Source: Cycas panzhihuaensis (taxonomy: Eukaryota > Cycadophyta). Taken from it: a stretch of 64,000 nt of DNA. This document shows positions 11,184 to 22,037 of this stretch, one piece after another. The first letter of the stretch is position 1. Every line of letters begins with the position of its first letter. Made by a program: the position numbers and the translations under genes. The notes below the pieces were generated by a model. The model was given only the letters and a program-made list of their open reading frames with translations. It made no database searches and was not told the origin of the DNA. The DNA is taken from contig CM041465.1 in the NCBI GenBank assembly GCA_023213395.1, positions 187,929,741 through 187,993,740 on the forward strand, written 5' to 3'.

Positions 11184-11880
11184 TGTTAACTCCCACTTTT
11201 GCCCCATGAAAGTACACTTCTCAAGGGGGTCACTATCCAATAGTGTAGTTAGGGTTTGCTCAACATAGCAATATCATCATGGATCACACATATGCCATGC
11301 TAGTAATCATCATCATACCATGCATTTCCACATAACTTGTTATTTCATTAAGCAATATCACTATCAAATGTCTTTTACACCACTAGGGGTGGGCGGGGGG
11401 GGGGGGGGGGGAGTTCCACATGCGTTCCAACATAATATTCCCTACATAAACTTGACTCACACCTTTGAGACCATAATACAGACTCAATGGCTTGGCTCTC
11501 ACCATTGGAATGGTCTGGAATGACAATAAATAAATTATGTGTGCCTTTTTGAGAAATGTTTGAGACTTTTGGTCATAACTGTACCTTTTGATGACAAATT
11601 ATACCTTTTTACTTAATACACATTAATTATGCCTCTTAACACCTTTTTTCATCCATACAACTGTACAACCATACCACTTAGAATGATGCTAACATCTCTT
11701 GAATGTACGGTTTCGATCTGGGCGTGCGTTCCATGCATTCCTCACTATGCATTCCAAATTGTTTGTGTTTCATTTCAGAATGCAACTTGATGCATTCCTG
11801 AATTCTTCAAGTTAGGATAAGCATGCATTCCTACATTTCCATTGTCCAAAATCACTCGGGTATCAAATTTTACCCCAACA
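11184..11880 (-). repeat. G2 3' LTR
   Basis: Starts TGTTAACTCCCAC and ends TTTTACCCCAACA, collinear with 36089-36859 (TGTTGACTCCTAC...TTTTACCCCAACA). It is 697 bp against 771 bp in the partner, so it has lost some sequence. Internal to it, TCTATCCTGAGTCAAC is the reverse of the conserved GTTGACYYSGGATAGA stretch that also precedes the 3' LTRs of G1 and G3. Confidence 0.88.
11395..11411 (+). repeat. Poly-G tract, 17 G
   Basis: An uninterrupted run of 17 G follows GGGGTGGGC. The partner LTR has only a short GTGGGGAATG at the same point, so the run is a later slippage expansion. Confidence 0.85.
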
Positions 11881-11983
11881 TCTATCCTGAGTCAACAAAA
11901 TGGGTTGAGCATCCTTGTTCAATCCAAAATTTCAAAACTTTTTATTTTGCTTCTCTCCCTACTCTATATCAAGTCTCCTCTTG

Positions 11984-12960
11984 CTATCCTGGATTTGTTG
12001 TAGCTTCACTTGCCTTCAGTATGTCTTTGTTGATTTGGGTGAGGATGGTTATAATTGCATCCTTCTCCTTCAATGTTTCTTTCAAGGTGACAATTTTCAC
12101 TTTGTAACTTGGCTTCATCTCTTCCACCATTTGGATGATTTGTTGGCTCTTCCCTTCCATAGATATTGGCTTTGGTGAAGATGTTTCCCTTGGTTAGTTA
12201 AAATGAGTGAATTTTTCTTTGGCTAGTGCCCACTCCTCCAACGAGGGCTTTGACTCCAATTCTTTCTCTTTCGCTACTTCCCCTTGCCTCTTCACCACCT
12301 ATTTGGAGCGGCGACGAATAGGGCTACTTGGCATTTCTTGTAGTCACTCTAGTATCCTTCCCATCTCCTTTTTCACTTTCCTTCTGATCTCCATGTCTTG
12401 AGTATTTTTTGAAAATGCCTCCACCCATTGTTTGATCAATGGTTCATGTGGACGAAGAGGTTGTTGCAGCGGTTGTGTTCCTAGACATTGATGCAATAAG
12501 ATGGCCAACAACAATGAAGGATGTCGGAAGGGATGAGTGCCGATCTCTTGGATTTGTTGGTTCAGGTTTGTTGCCAAGAACTCTGACCAATTAAGCTAAA
12601 CTCCATCCCGAATTTGTGTCAACACTGACATCACTCCCCTTGGAATGTATGTGTACTTTTGCTTTGGTAGGAATTGGGCGACAACCATTTTGCCACCCAT
12701 TGTAATATGATATCTCTGATATCCACAACTCTAACTCCATTGGAGAATATTTGAGTGTTATCCTTGCACATCTCCCTCACCCATGTCTCATGATCAACCT
12801 TTGATTGCTTGGTAGAAGTTGGAACGTTCCCCTCCTTGAGAAGTCTTGTGACAGTATGGATAATATTCACATCTAATTGAATGCGTCCCACATTCTTTTT
12901 CAACATTGATGGAATTTGCTCCATCAACTCTAGGTCCTAATGCAATGGAACCAAGTGTAT
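11984..12960 (-). pseudogene. G2 extra 3' ORF (unknown protein shared with G1)
   Basis: Lies between integrase and the 3' LTR. The clean N-terminal piece (12927-12631) includes VTRLLKEGNVPTSTKQSKVD, NTQIFSNGVRVVDIRD and LQWVAKW. It aligns with G1 at 30700-31000 with about half the residues identical over roughly 80 positions. After a stop come HPSLLLAILLHQCLG and EPLIKQWVEAFSKN (12577-12344). After a frame change the C-terminus reads EGKSQQIIQMVEEM, then KEKDAIITILTQIN, ending at a stop at 11984. The last part is a likely coiled coil. I do not recognise the family. It could be an accessory or envelope-position protein, but no signal peptide or membrane segment is evident. Confidence 0.7.
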
Positions 12961-13086
12961 ATATTCTTGACACTGTTTTGTTTTAGAATGTATAATGTAT
13001 TTATGAGGAACGTATGCTTAAAAATTCACTCTTTGTTTTATATCAATGTTTTCTTTTCTTCTTTTGTTTTTTTATATATCCTCAAT

Positions 13087-13089
<3 letters not shown>

Positions 13090-13117
<28 letters not shown>
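13090..13117. repeat. (CA)n microsatellite
   Basis: Fourteen uninterrupted CA units in the spacer downstream of G2 pol. Confidence 0.95.
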
Positions 13118-13122
<5 letters not shown>

Positions 13123-13166
13123 TTCTATTTTTTTTCATGATAACTATTTTTTCATTCTTTGTATTC

Positions 13167-13169
<3 letters not shown>

Positions 13170-13213
<44 letters not shown>
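13170..13213. repeat. (TC)n microsatellite
   Basis: About 22 uninterrupted TC units, 50 bases from the CA array. Confidence 0.95.
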
Positions 13214-13215
<2 letters not shown>

Positions 13216-13389
13216 TTAAATAATAGATCCCTTTTTTTTTCTCAAGATATTGCTATATGGTGATTTTGCTTAAGTGTATGGTTGAAGTTATGGTTATTTT
13301 TTCCATTTTTTTGATTTTTTTTTTTCTTGTATTTTCTATTTACGCACCAGACTGGAATCATGTTTTGGCACTGGACAACCTTGATTGCC

Positions 13390-14551
13390 TCCAACTTCAA
13401 GCAACACATTATAATTCAACCTGTTGATTCCTTTGGTAGGATTGTCAGACTCTAGCTGTGATAAGGTTTCAACCAACTACTGTTGACCAATGTTGGTAGT
13501 TGTAGCCCATCAATCTCCTTCAATCTTACCAAACCATTATCAAAGATCTTATCGACGATGTATGGCCTGAGCCATCACAAGTTTAGTTTTCTTGGATGTG
13601 TACAAAATTTGTTGGCATACAATAACGATTGGTCACCTTCTTGAAATTTGGGTGCCTTTAAGTGGCAATCGAGCCATGCCTTCTATCTCATCTTCTCAAC
13701 ATTTTGTAACCACTTTGCTCTATGCCTTGTTTCCTCTAGTTGCAACAATTGTTATGACCTTTCTCATAAAGAATTGAAATCATCAAGTTGACAAGCCATG
13801 TTAACTCTTAAGCTTGGAATCTTTATTTCTACTGGAATGATGGCCTCCATTCCATATACCAACTGGAATGGTGTCTGTCTAGTTTCCCTTTTGTATGTTG
13901 CGTGAAAGGCCCATAATAATGATGGCAACGTTTTCACCCAATTTGACCTGCCTACATCACAGTTTTTTTGTAGACAATTTTTAGTGATCTTATTTGAACG
14001 TTTTGCTTCTCCATTTACTTTGGGTTAATAAGGTGTTGATTTCTAATGGCTAATTAGAAACTTGGATTAGTTTCTTCATTACATGATTCAAGAAATGCGA
14101 ACCTTGGTGGCTTATTATCTCCAATAGGCAACCATAGTGTGTAATAAACATCTCACATAAGAATTTTGCTGTGCTGTCCAAATTTGCTTTCCTAAATGAC
14201 CTTGCTTCTACCCACTTGGTCGTATAGTCTGTAGCCACCAAAATATATTGGGCTTGGGATCGTCGAGTCGTTGGTTTGATAGGCCTAATGAAGTTAAGAT
14301 CCCATTTCTCAAATGTGTCAAAGGCAAAATTGGGTTGAGAGGTCAAACGTCTTGGCGACTTGGCTTCCTAGTTCATTGACAATAGTGACATTTCTTGATT
14401 CACCTTTTTTATATCTTCAAACATGGTGAGGCCACTAGAATCCTTTTGATAACACTTTTCTGTAGGTTGTCAACTTGCCCATATGCCCTCCAACCACACC
14501 TTCATGTACTTGGGTTATTATTTGCTCAATTTCATATGGCTTCACACAACA
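13390..14551 (-). pseudogene. G2 integrase (broken)
   Basis: The zinc-binding part starts near 14550 (EIEQIITQVHEGVVGGHMGK). The core is open at 14346-14050 with FEKWDLNFIRPIKPTTR (first catalytic Asp region), ILVATDYTTKWVEARSF and ISHQGSHFLN. In the last, the second catalytic Asp of the usual D-x-G motif has become His. Downstream pieces recur in broken frames (DTIPVGIWNG). The enzyme would insert element DNA; this copy cannot, because of the lost Asp and many stops. Confidence 0.8.
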
Positions 14552-15544
14552 TCAAAGCACATCATCTGGTCCTAGGCAATATAATTCACCTTGGATCAGA
14601 TGATATGGTTCTGCTTTTTGAACCAAGTCTCTTCTCTCTGTTTTGCGGATTTCTGGTGGCAGTTCACCTGTTGTGAGGTGGTTTGGGTTTCCTTCATACC
14701 ATTTGGTTGGAACTGATTCAACACTGAAGAGCGTTGCATTTGGAAAATCATCAGGTACTCCTATGGCTTCCTCTCCATTATCAATCCTAGATAACTGATT
14801 AGGAATCATATGTACTTTCCAAGGTTTGACCATGATTTTAAAAGTGAATTCTTGAAACAACATGAGCCACCCACTAATACTTCCTCTCAATATAGACTTA
14901 TTCATGAGGTACATCAATGGCTGATGACCCACATAAAAGATAAATAGATTTGATAGTAGGTAGTGTCAAAACTTTTATAATGCATATACCATTTCAAGGC
15001 CTTCTCTTTTAGGTGTTGTGTAGTTTTGTTCAGACATAGTCAAATATTGGTTGACAAAGTAGATAGGATGATCAATGTTGGTTCCCCCTGGTTGGGTGAG
15101 TACACACCCAATAACACACTGCGATGAATCAACATGCACATGGAAGATTTTATCCCAATCAGGGGATCGAAGAATAGGTGCTGATGCTATCGCTCTCTTT
15201 AAAGATTCAAATGCTTCTTGCTGCTCTTCTCCCCATTCCCATTCAATGTCCTTTCTCAATAACTCCTCTAGGGGTCTCGATATACATGTGTATCCTTTGA
15301 TAAACTTTCTGTAGTAGCTAGTTAGTCCTAAGAAACCCTTTAATCGCTTTTGTGGTAATGGGACTGGAAAATACAAAATTGTGGATACTTTTGCCAGATT
15401 GGTTAACAATCCTTCTTTACCTATGATGTGGCCTAACAAGTTTTTGAATGGAACTAGGAAAGTACATTTCTCTGGATTTAAACAGAGGTTGTTTTCTTTA
15501 CTCATTTGCAACATTTCCCTCAAATTGTCCATATGATTTTTCAT
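14552..15544 (-). pseudogene. G2 RT thumb/connection and RNase H (broken)
   Basis: The frame at 15544-14975 has CTFLVPFKNLLGHIIGKEGL, KRLKGFLGLTSYYRKFIKGY and the RNase H start FHVHVDSSQCVIGCVL, ending YTTPKREGLEMVYAL. After a stop it continues at 14932-14552 with LMYLMNKSILRGSISGW, PNQLSRIDNGEE and LYCLGPDDVL. This is the standard gypsy order of RT connection, RNase H and the start of the integrase zinc domain. The frame break is near 14950. Confidence 0.87.
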
Positions 15545-15559
15545 TATGCTGTAAAAAGT

Positions 15560-16155
15560 CTAGTCATCTAAGAATACGATCACTTTCCCTCCTATCATTC
15601 TTTTGAAAGTGTTAATCACAATATGTTGGAATGTGGCGGGCGCATTGGTTAGCCCAAAGGGCATGATCTTATAAGCATATGCCTCCCATTCCATTACAAA
15701 AATAGTCTTGGCCTGATCTTCGGGAGCAATTTGAACTTGATTGTGCCTACTAAATCTATTTGTGAAGGAATAAACTTCTTTGCTCCCTACCATCTCCAAT
15801 ACATCCTCCATAAAGGGAATTAGAAATGGATCCTTTTTGGTTACATTATTCAACTATTTATAATCTACACATACTGTAATTTTCCCATTCTTTTTGGGCA
15901 CCACTACCACCAGACTTATCCAATCACTGTAGTCAAACTCGTAGATGTATCCTGCTTCTAACATTTATCCAGTTCTACTTTCACTTTCTCTTTATATTTT
16001 AGATTCATGCGATAGGGCCTTTGCTTCACCAACTTGGCCCCTTCAATCAAGTCAATGTGTTGCATCCTAATCTTTAGAGGGATGCCATTAAGGTCCTTAT
16101 AGAACCAAGCAAACATGTCCTTGAATTCCTCAAATGGTGCTTGTGCTTCAGCCAT
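15560..16155 (-). pseudogene. G2 reverse transcriptase fingers/palm (broken)
   Basis: The N-terminal piece, 16155-15958, has EEFKDMFAWFYKDLNGIP, QHIDLIEGAKLVKQRPYR and KYKEKVKVELDK. The palm at 15853-15560 has NNVTKKDPFLIPFMEDVLE, VQIAPEDQAKTIFVMEW, AYKIMPFGLTNAPATFQ, and ends at VIVFLDD, the catalytic FLDD box. Between them, at about 15850-15958, the frame is broken although VVVPKKNGK- and VDY-like sequence is still readable. Confidence 0.88.
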
Positions 16156-17003
16156 TGTTTTGTCATCTCAATCGTTTTTGATAATAATATTACATGGATT
16201 TTCTTTATCCCTTAAATTAATCTTAGTTGTCTTTATCTTCTCAAATTCCACTTTATTATCTTTTGTAATTTGGTGAACTGGGGTGTTTTTAATATCCCGA
16301 TTGTTGTGTTGTAACTCAATATACTCTGGAGAAAAATTATGGGTTTCCTCCTCTTCTTTCTTATTCCAATTTTCTACAGTCCTTGCTAATGACATGAATT
16401 TTGGTTGCTTTATCTTCATACCTAATTTTCTCATTTGTTTTAGTACCTTATCAATGGTTTTATTATGGGATGAATGTAGGAATGTTAAATAATTTTTTTT
16501 TTTTTTTCTAGATTATGCCAGGAGGCTTCTTAGTTTTTCTCCTTACCGAATAGCCATTGTTTCCCTAATCTCCCTAGGGTATGATAGAGTAAATGACTCC
16601 AGTTATGTTTAGGGTGACTTTGAGATACCCAAAAGTTTTTACACTTTTGAATGTGTTTTATTGGGCAATCTCCTACCAAAAATGATGGAATGCTTAGTTT
16701 ATCTGGGGGATCAAACCATAATTGGAAGAATATCTAGATATTTGCCCAACCATGAAAAGAGGCCTTGTGGGGTAAATACCAATACCAGGCAGGCCTATAA
16801 GGTTACTATGAAATCTAAATCCCAATGTGATTTGTCAACTATTCTTTTCTCAATCCAATACTCCATGCATTGAATTAAATGAGTTGTACCATACAATTGT
16901 TTTCCTAAGAATGGGGTCACTTGGTCTTCAATGAAGGGACCAAATTTCCTATCTTTAAGGATGGCTATCCTATCTAATAGACAACAATCTCTTGAGATCC
17001 ATC
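16156..17003 (-). pseudogene. G2 spacer domain before RT (downstream of G1 insertion)
   Basis: An 88-residue piece at 16434-16168 (FSPEYIELQHNNRDIKNTPV) aligns with G1 FPPEYTELKYEQQDIEETLA. It precedes RT in both. The rest is broken. The sequence is cut at 17003 by the G1 LTR, with CCATC as target duplication. Confidence 0.7.
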
Positions 17004-17719
17004 TGTTACGATTGAAATTAACACCTGTGCGCCCAAAGGAAGGAACATATGCTTAATTGTGATTTAATGCAGCTAATAAATGCAGGACAACCATTCGACA
17101 AGTGTTCAGGATGAAGAATGAACGAGAAACTAGTGAACAAGTAGGCATAACACTATGCATTCCATCACGGGAATGCATTACATAGACATAACACATGCAG
17201 TATAGGCTGGGAATGCACAAGGAATGGTTGCAAAATGGACAGGGCAAAAAGGAGCCATGGGGATCAGAACTGTACAGACGCACGTGTGGACTAACCAACA
17301 ACAAAACGAATTAACCTAGGGTTTGTTATGAAGAGGTGTGCATTAAGGAAAAGGGACGGTTGTGACTCCTGGTCATAACCATTCTTCAACAAGGATGCAT
17401 GGCCTATTTAAACATGATTAATCAAGGGGATTGATATGAGAGCCTGGTTTGGTACAGATAACCAACCCAACATTGTACGGAAAAGAATGAGATGATGTAA
17501 ACATTGACTATTACTTAATGAAATTACAGAGTTACGTGGAATTTATGTGTATGAATGTAATGAGGGATGCATGATATTCTATTGTGTTTTATGATTATAT
17601 TGTGGACTCATGAGTCATAATTTAGTACATGAATGTGTATGTTGACCGTGAGCACACCCTAGACTACAATGGAAACCTTGACAAATGAATATCTCAATAG
17701 GACAGATATAAAGTCAACA
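17004..17719 (+). repeat. G1 5' LTR
   Basis: 716 bp, starts TGTTACGATTGAAATT and ends AAGTCAACA. Collinear with the 738-bp 3' copy at 31785-32522; the 3' copy has an extra stretch near AGTGATCCATTGGGCCC. Confidence 0.95.
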
Positions 17720-17737
17720 TTGGTTTCGTTGCCTAAG
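17720..17737 (+). other. G1 primer-binding site (fits tRNA-Glu)
   Basis: TTGGTTTCGTTGCCTAAG directly follows the LTR. From its second base, TGGTTTCGTTGCC differs by one base from the complement of the plant tRNA-Glu 3' end as I know it (GGCAACGGAACCA). tRNA-Asp, the usual primer of Athila-type elements, would need more mismatches. Confidence 0.65.
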
Positions 17738-17853
17738 TCCACTAGCAGAGGGAGAAAGAAGTTGTAAACTTCTATGTGTAAAGGTCAAGTCACCTTGGCT
17801 ATTGTAGTGATGGCAGGCTCTGACTAGGTCTCGACAGTGAGGGGGACCTTCCA

Positions 17854-20020
17854 ATGCCACTTAAACGACCTTCGAAGGCGAAGGAGTGACACACAAAACC
17901 TAAGGGGATAATAGAGTCAAGTAGGCAAAGAGCTTTGAGATGGTCGAAGGAGAAAAAGTTAAGGAGAGCAAGGAGATTGAGTATAGGGATAAAGGAAGAC
18001 CAAATAGAATATGTGGAAGGATTTGAGGCAAGTGGTGCCTAGACACCACAAAATACGAAAAATGAAGGCCAAGGGGAGCCAATGACAATCACACCTACTC
18101 TAAAAAAGTGTTACAATCTCAATAGAGAGGAGGATATTGAAGAGGAAAGAGAAAAGGATGAAAGAAAAGAAATAAACACTCCTAAAAAGGAATTATGTTT
18201 GGACTCTACTCTGAAGGATCTAAGTGACAACGGGGAGAAGGTAAAGGAAGGTCCCCGGGCATATTGGGAAAACCATCTTATTAGACAATTATTTGAGGAT
18301 CCACCAGAGGGAAGTGCAGATCAATCATTTCTAATAACAATCCCAGTAGTGGCAGAAATACCAGGAGTACTAGGAGTTATACAATTGAAAACACCTATCC
18401 AGAATCTCCTATTCAGGAAAGGGGACAATGGAGAAGAGACACCACTAAGGGGACCTTATAGAAAGTCTTTAGAAGGAGAAGAAACAAACCCACCACAAAA
18501 AGGGAAAACAAGAAATAATCTCACAATGGCACATCACAAAGAATTCGAGAAACTTATCTTTGATGACTCTACAAATGCAACAGAGCATATATACTTATTC
18601 CAAAGATTGATAAAGCTTGAAAAGATCATAGATGAAATGGAAATTAAGGAGAGATTTGCCTATTTAGTAAGGGGTGTACCACTAGCTTGGTACAAGCAAT
18701 TGTATCCACTAAAGCCATGGAATGAGATAAAGAAAGAGTTTGAAGAGCGATTCCTAAAATATCTTAATAATGGCATCATAGAGTTAACTTTAAGGGAGAT
18801 CTAATAGCAGCCAGGAGAGTCAGTGCTAACATATGTAAGTAGAATTGATATGATAGCATCCGCAATGACAAAAGGAGAGAAGATTACAGATCTAAGCATG
18901 AGGACTTTCTTTGTGAATGGTTTAAACACCAAGTTGAGAAGTGCAATGGCTTCACATCAATTGAAGTCATACCAACATGTTCAAGAGTTAGCATTAGACT
19001 TCGAGAAGTAGATTGATATAAAGAGGATAGCATACGATCCCCTTATCATGAGGCTCCAGGAGGAAATAAATGAGTTAAAGACTCAAAATCTTAACAGACC
19101 TCTATTTCAAATGGCAAAAACAAGAGAAAACTCAAAGGTGGAGACCTTAAGAAAACAAGTCACAAGATTAAAATTACAAGAGCACAAATTTCGGGAAAAT
19201 ATGGAGGAAGAATCCAACAAACAATGGATTAAGGAGGCCCCAATTGAAAAATGGTGCCATATTTGTGAGGAAGACACACACACCACTAAAGAATATGATT
19301 GTAATGCCAAGGCAAGGAAACAAAATAGTTGGTACCATATTTGCGATCAAAGAACTCATAGCACTCGAGAATGTTATTTTAACACAAGAATCACAAATGC
19401 TTAGAGGAAGAGGATGGGGAAGAAACAACCCCAACACTAGAACAATCTATACCACTTATACACAACTAGAAAATTTGAAGAGGAAGCCTCCATTGGAAAG
19501 ATGTTTAATATGTCTTGAGTATGGACATTGGAAATTGGATTGTCCAGTAGCAAAAATTCATAAGGAATGCCCCTATCTTTGTAAAAATTGTGGGCCAAGT
19601 ACACATACAACGGATGAATGTAAGGGCAAAGGGAAGGCTCTTAACGGGGTAACAATCATGTCTAATTCCCTTAAGAATGTGAATCTACAAAATAAGAAAC
19701 AAATGACAGAATATGACTGCCCTAATCCAAAAGTAGAGATTGACTGCGTTACTGCTGCCAAAAAAGCATTAGAGGAAGTTGCCAAGGAGGAAGCAACCAA
19801 AGCTCTAACATTAGGGAAATCCAAAATCAAACAAGTATATCGAAGAAGAAATAAAGCAATAGAAATGAAAACTTTGGAAAAAAATCCAAGTGATATAACT
19901 CCATAATCAGAGGAACTTCTACAAAAATTGATGTTGATTGAAGACCTGGTGAAACAACTAAAGTTGACTATTCCATTGGAAAAAGTAATAGAATGGATTA
20001 AAGGAGGAATAATTCGTCCA
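17854..20020 (+). pseudogene. G1 gag with four zinc knuckles (broken)
   Basis: The start ATG at 17854 gives MPLKRPSKAKE and then a stop; G2, G3 and G4 share this MPPK-like start. A basic ALRWSKE-KKLRRARRL segment follows. The capsid-like part (18082-18804) has AYWENHLIRQLFED, FEKLIFDDSTNATEHIYLFQ, LAWYKQLYP and FEERFLKYLN. It continues after a stop with LTYVSRIDMIASAM and FFVNGLNTKLRSAM. Four CCHC-type boxes follow: CHICEEDTHTTKEYDC, YHICDQRTHSTREC (first Cys lost), CLICLEYGHWKLDC and CKNCGPSTHTTDEC. Most plant Gags have one or two. The frame shifts near 19300. Confidence 0.87.
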
Positions 20021-20520
20021 ATAGAAGCTACATGGAACTTGAACAAGGTCAAATCTTCATGTGACCTTGATCCCTCAGTTAACATGAATATTCTAAGAAT
20101 AACAATACAGAATGTTATTGTTGATGGCAGAGTTGTAGTGAACGTACTACCAACACAAACATGGAAAAAACTAGGGATTCCTCGATTAACACCCACAAGT
20201 TATTCATTAAAACTAGCAAATGAGTTGTTAGTAAAACCTATTGGTCGATTGGAGAACATTAAAGTAAATGTGGCAGGAATCATAGTTCTAGTGGACTTTA
20301 CCATCGTAGACACAGTAAAGGACATGGTAACCTACCTAGCCCTACTAGGTAGGCCATGGTTGTATCAAACAGACTGCTTACAAAGCTAGAGAGATGTGAC
20401 TTTTACGTTGACAGACAGAGGCAATGAAGTTGTTCTTCCCATGTTGGCAAAGGGAAAATACATGGTGGAGGTGGTCCTAGATGATGCATCTAGTATAATG
20501 ATAGCCATCAGAGAGACATC
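20021..20520 (+). pseudogene. G1 protease (broken)
   Basis: Aspartic protease with VIVDGRVVVNVLPTQTWKKL: the catalytic Asp is present but the usual DGG or DSG has become DGR. The pepsin-like second half reads LLGRPWLYQTDCLQS and, past a stop, DVTFTLTDRGNEVVLPML. G3 keeps the intact form DGGAAVNVLPASTWRKLG. The enzyme would cut the Gag-Pol polyprotein. Confidence 0.85.
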
Positions 20521-21309
20521 CTGAACATTTGATGAAGCCAATCTATATCACACAACAGAGGAGAATGCAAATATGAATAATTCCCAAGAATTCGAGCCAA
20601 ACTTGTATGGAGAATTGCCATAAGAAACATCATCAGATGAACAAGGTACAATGAATATGATCAAATATTGGATGAACAATTCATATAAGGCACAACCCTT
20701 CTCATATCGTTGTAATGTGCTATTCATATGTTCCTCATTTGACAATGAATCAAACAATAAATTAGATTATATGGGTCCTAATTGTAATAATGAATCTTTA
20801 AGCAATGAATGTTTAGTAAAAGTAGAATTTAAAGTAGATAGAAAAATACATGTAAAGCTCCTAGCTTTTAATTCTCCCCCCTATCCCAATCCTTATCCCT
20901 ATCCCCTTCCCAACTTCATATTCCCCAAAGTCAATCCGAGAGATCTGGCCAATCTTTCTTCCAAAGGAAAATCCCACTCCTACCCCTACCTTGGGTCAAA
21001 AAACCAAGATAGAAATTCCTGTCCTTACCTCAACCCCCCTATCAACTCCCCAAATTCCCTCTCAGGCAACCCACCAAGCGAAAATGAGATAAAGGGAAAT
21101 CTCAAAGAACTAAATACAATACTACCCTAAATAGACCCAGAGGAATCTCATCCAACAACCCTTATACCACAAGATAAAATAGACCTGCAAAAGAACATGC
21201 CCATATTCCTAGATGACAAAATGGAAGGTGCATGAGCCATTTGATTCATTACATGGAGCATTGGTTACAATTTAAGGTTTTGAATACAACTCAATGGGTT
21301 TTTGACTTT
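20521..21309 (+). pseudogene. G1 Pro/Asn-rich linker between protease and RT
   Basis: About 160 residues (20651-21130) with a repetitive PNPYPYPLPN and PYLNPPINSPNS texture. G2 and G3 have NPNPNP-rich segments at the same place. It is probably a disordered tether. The stretch is broken by stops near 20520, 20620 and 21130, then interrupted by C2 after GTGTT (21310-21314). Confidence 0.75.
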
Positions 21310-21314
21310 GTGTT

Positions 21315-21524
21315 TGATAGCAATCTCAATTGAGATGAACAAAAAATTTGCATTCCATGGAGATCTAGTCTCCTTTAAGTATACATCATACAAGATGACC
21401 GTTACAAACTGAATTGTAACTGATCCATCTCTGACTGCCAAGTGTCAACATCTTATGTGAGTTACATTTGAGGGTATTTCAACATTACCCCTTTTGTACC
21501 TAGATAAAGCATTACACTCTAACA
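21315..21524 (-). repeat. C2 3' LTR
   Basis: Starts TGATAGCAATCTC, ends CACTCTAACA; 210 bp. CCCTCTCTTAATG follows at 21525; on the minus strand this is a purine tract (AAGAGAGGG) next to the LTR, the plus-strand primer. Confidence 0.97.
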
Positions 21525-21531
21525 CCCTCTC

Positions 21532-22037
21532 TTAATGTTTTATCTCTAGTAAACCTAATTTGTTTCTCAGATTTTGAAGTCTCTCTTTTCCAAGAGATTT
21601 TGTTAGTAGGTATGCAACTAGTTCTATAGATGGATAGTATTCCAAATCAATTTCCCTGTTGTGGACTTTTTTCCTTATGAAGTGATGATGTACTTCTATG
21701 TGTTTGGTTCTTGCATGAAGGACTGGATTTTTGGTCAATTTGATGGCGCTCTGATTGTCACACTTCAGAATAGTTGCTTGATTCTGTCGTTGTTTCATAT
21801 CCACCAGGAGTTGTCTCAACCAGATAGCTTTGCACGTTGCTGTCACAACTGCTTTGTATTCTACCTCAGTGGATGATAATGCAACAGTAGCCTATTTTTT
21901 GCTGCACCATGAAATTACTATAGATCCTAGAAAAAAACAGTACCCACAAGTTGATTTCCTTTGTTCTTTGTCTTCTGCCCAGTCGAAGTCGCAGAAACCC
22001 GATAGATTAGTTGATCCGCCTTTGGGATATACTAGTT
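21532..22037 (-). pseudogene. C2 RNase H (broken)
   Basis: The clean end, 21846-21532, reads AIWLRQLLVDMKQRQNQ, LKCDNQSAIKLTKNP, ARTKHIEVHHHFIR and LLTKSLGKERLQNLR, which is the standard C-terminus of plant copia RNase H. The catalytic Asp of CDNQSA is present. Upstream (22037-21850) the frame is disturbed, with SASTGQKTKNKGNQ-like text still readable. It would degrade RNA in the RNA:DNA hybrid. Confidence 0.9.

Larger units (their letters stand above)
12961..13389. other. G2 spacer between integrase and extra ORF
   Basis: T-rich low-complexity DNA with two microsatellites. G1 and G3 have a comparable T- or A-rich stretch at the same place, so a homopolymer-like spacer is a family trait. Confidence 0.6.

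Noticed and set aside
12940-13223. Small plus-strand frames with His-Thr and Leu-Ser runs
   Set aside because: Translations of the CA and TC microsatellites.
19573-20196. Minus-strand open frame of 207 residues
   Set aside because: Opposite G1 gag/protease, which has clear zinc and protease motifs on the plus strand.
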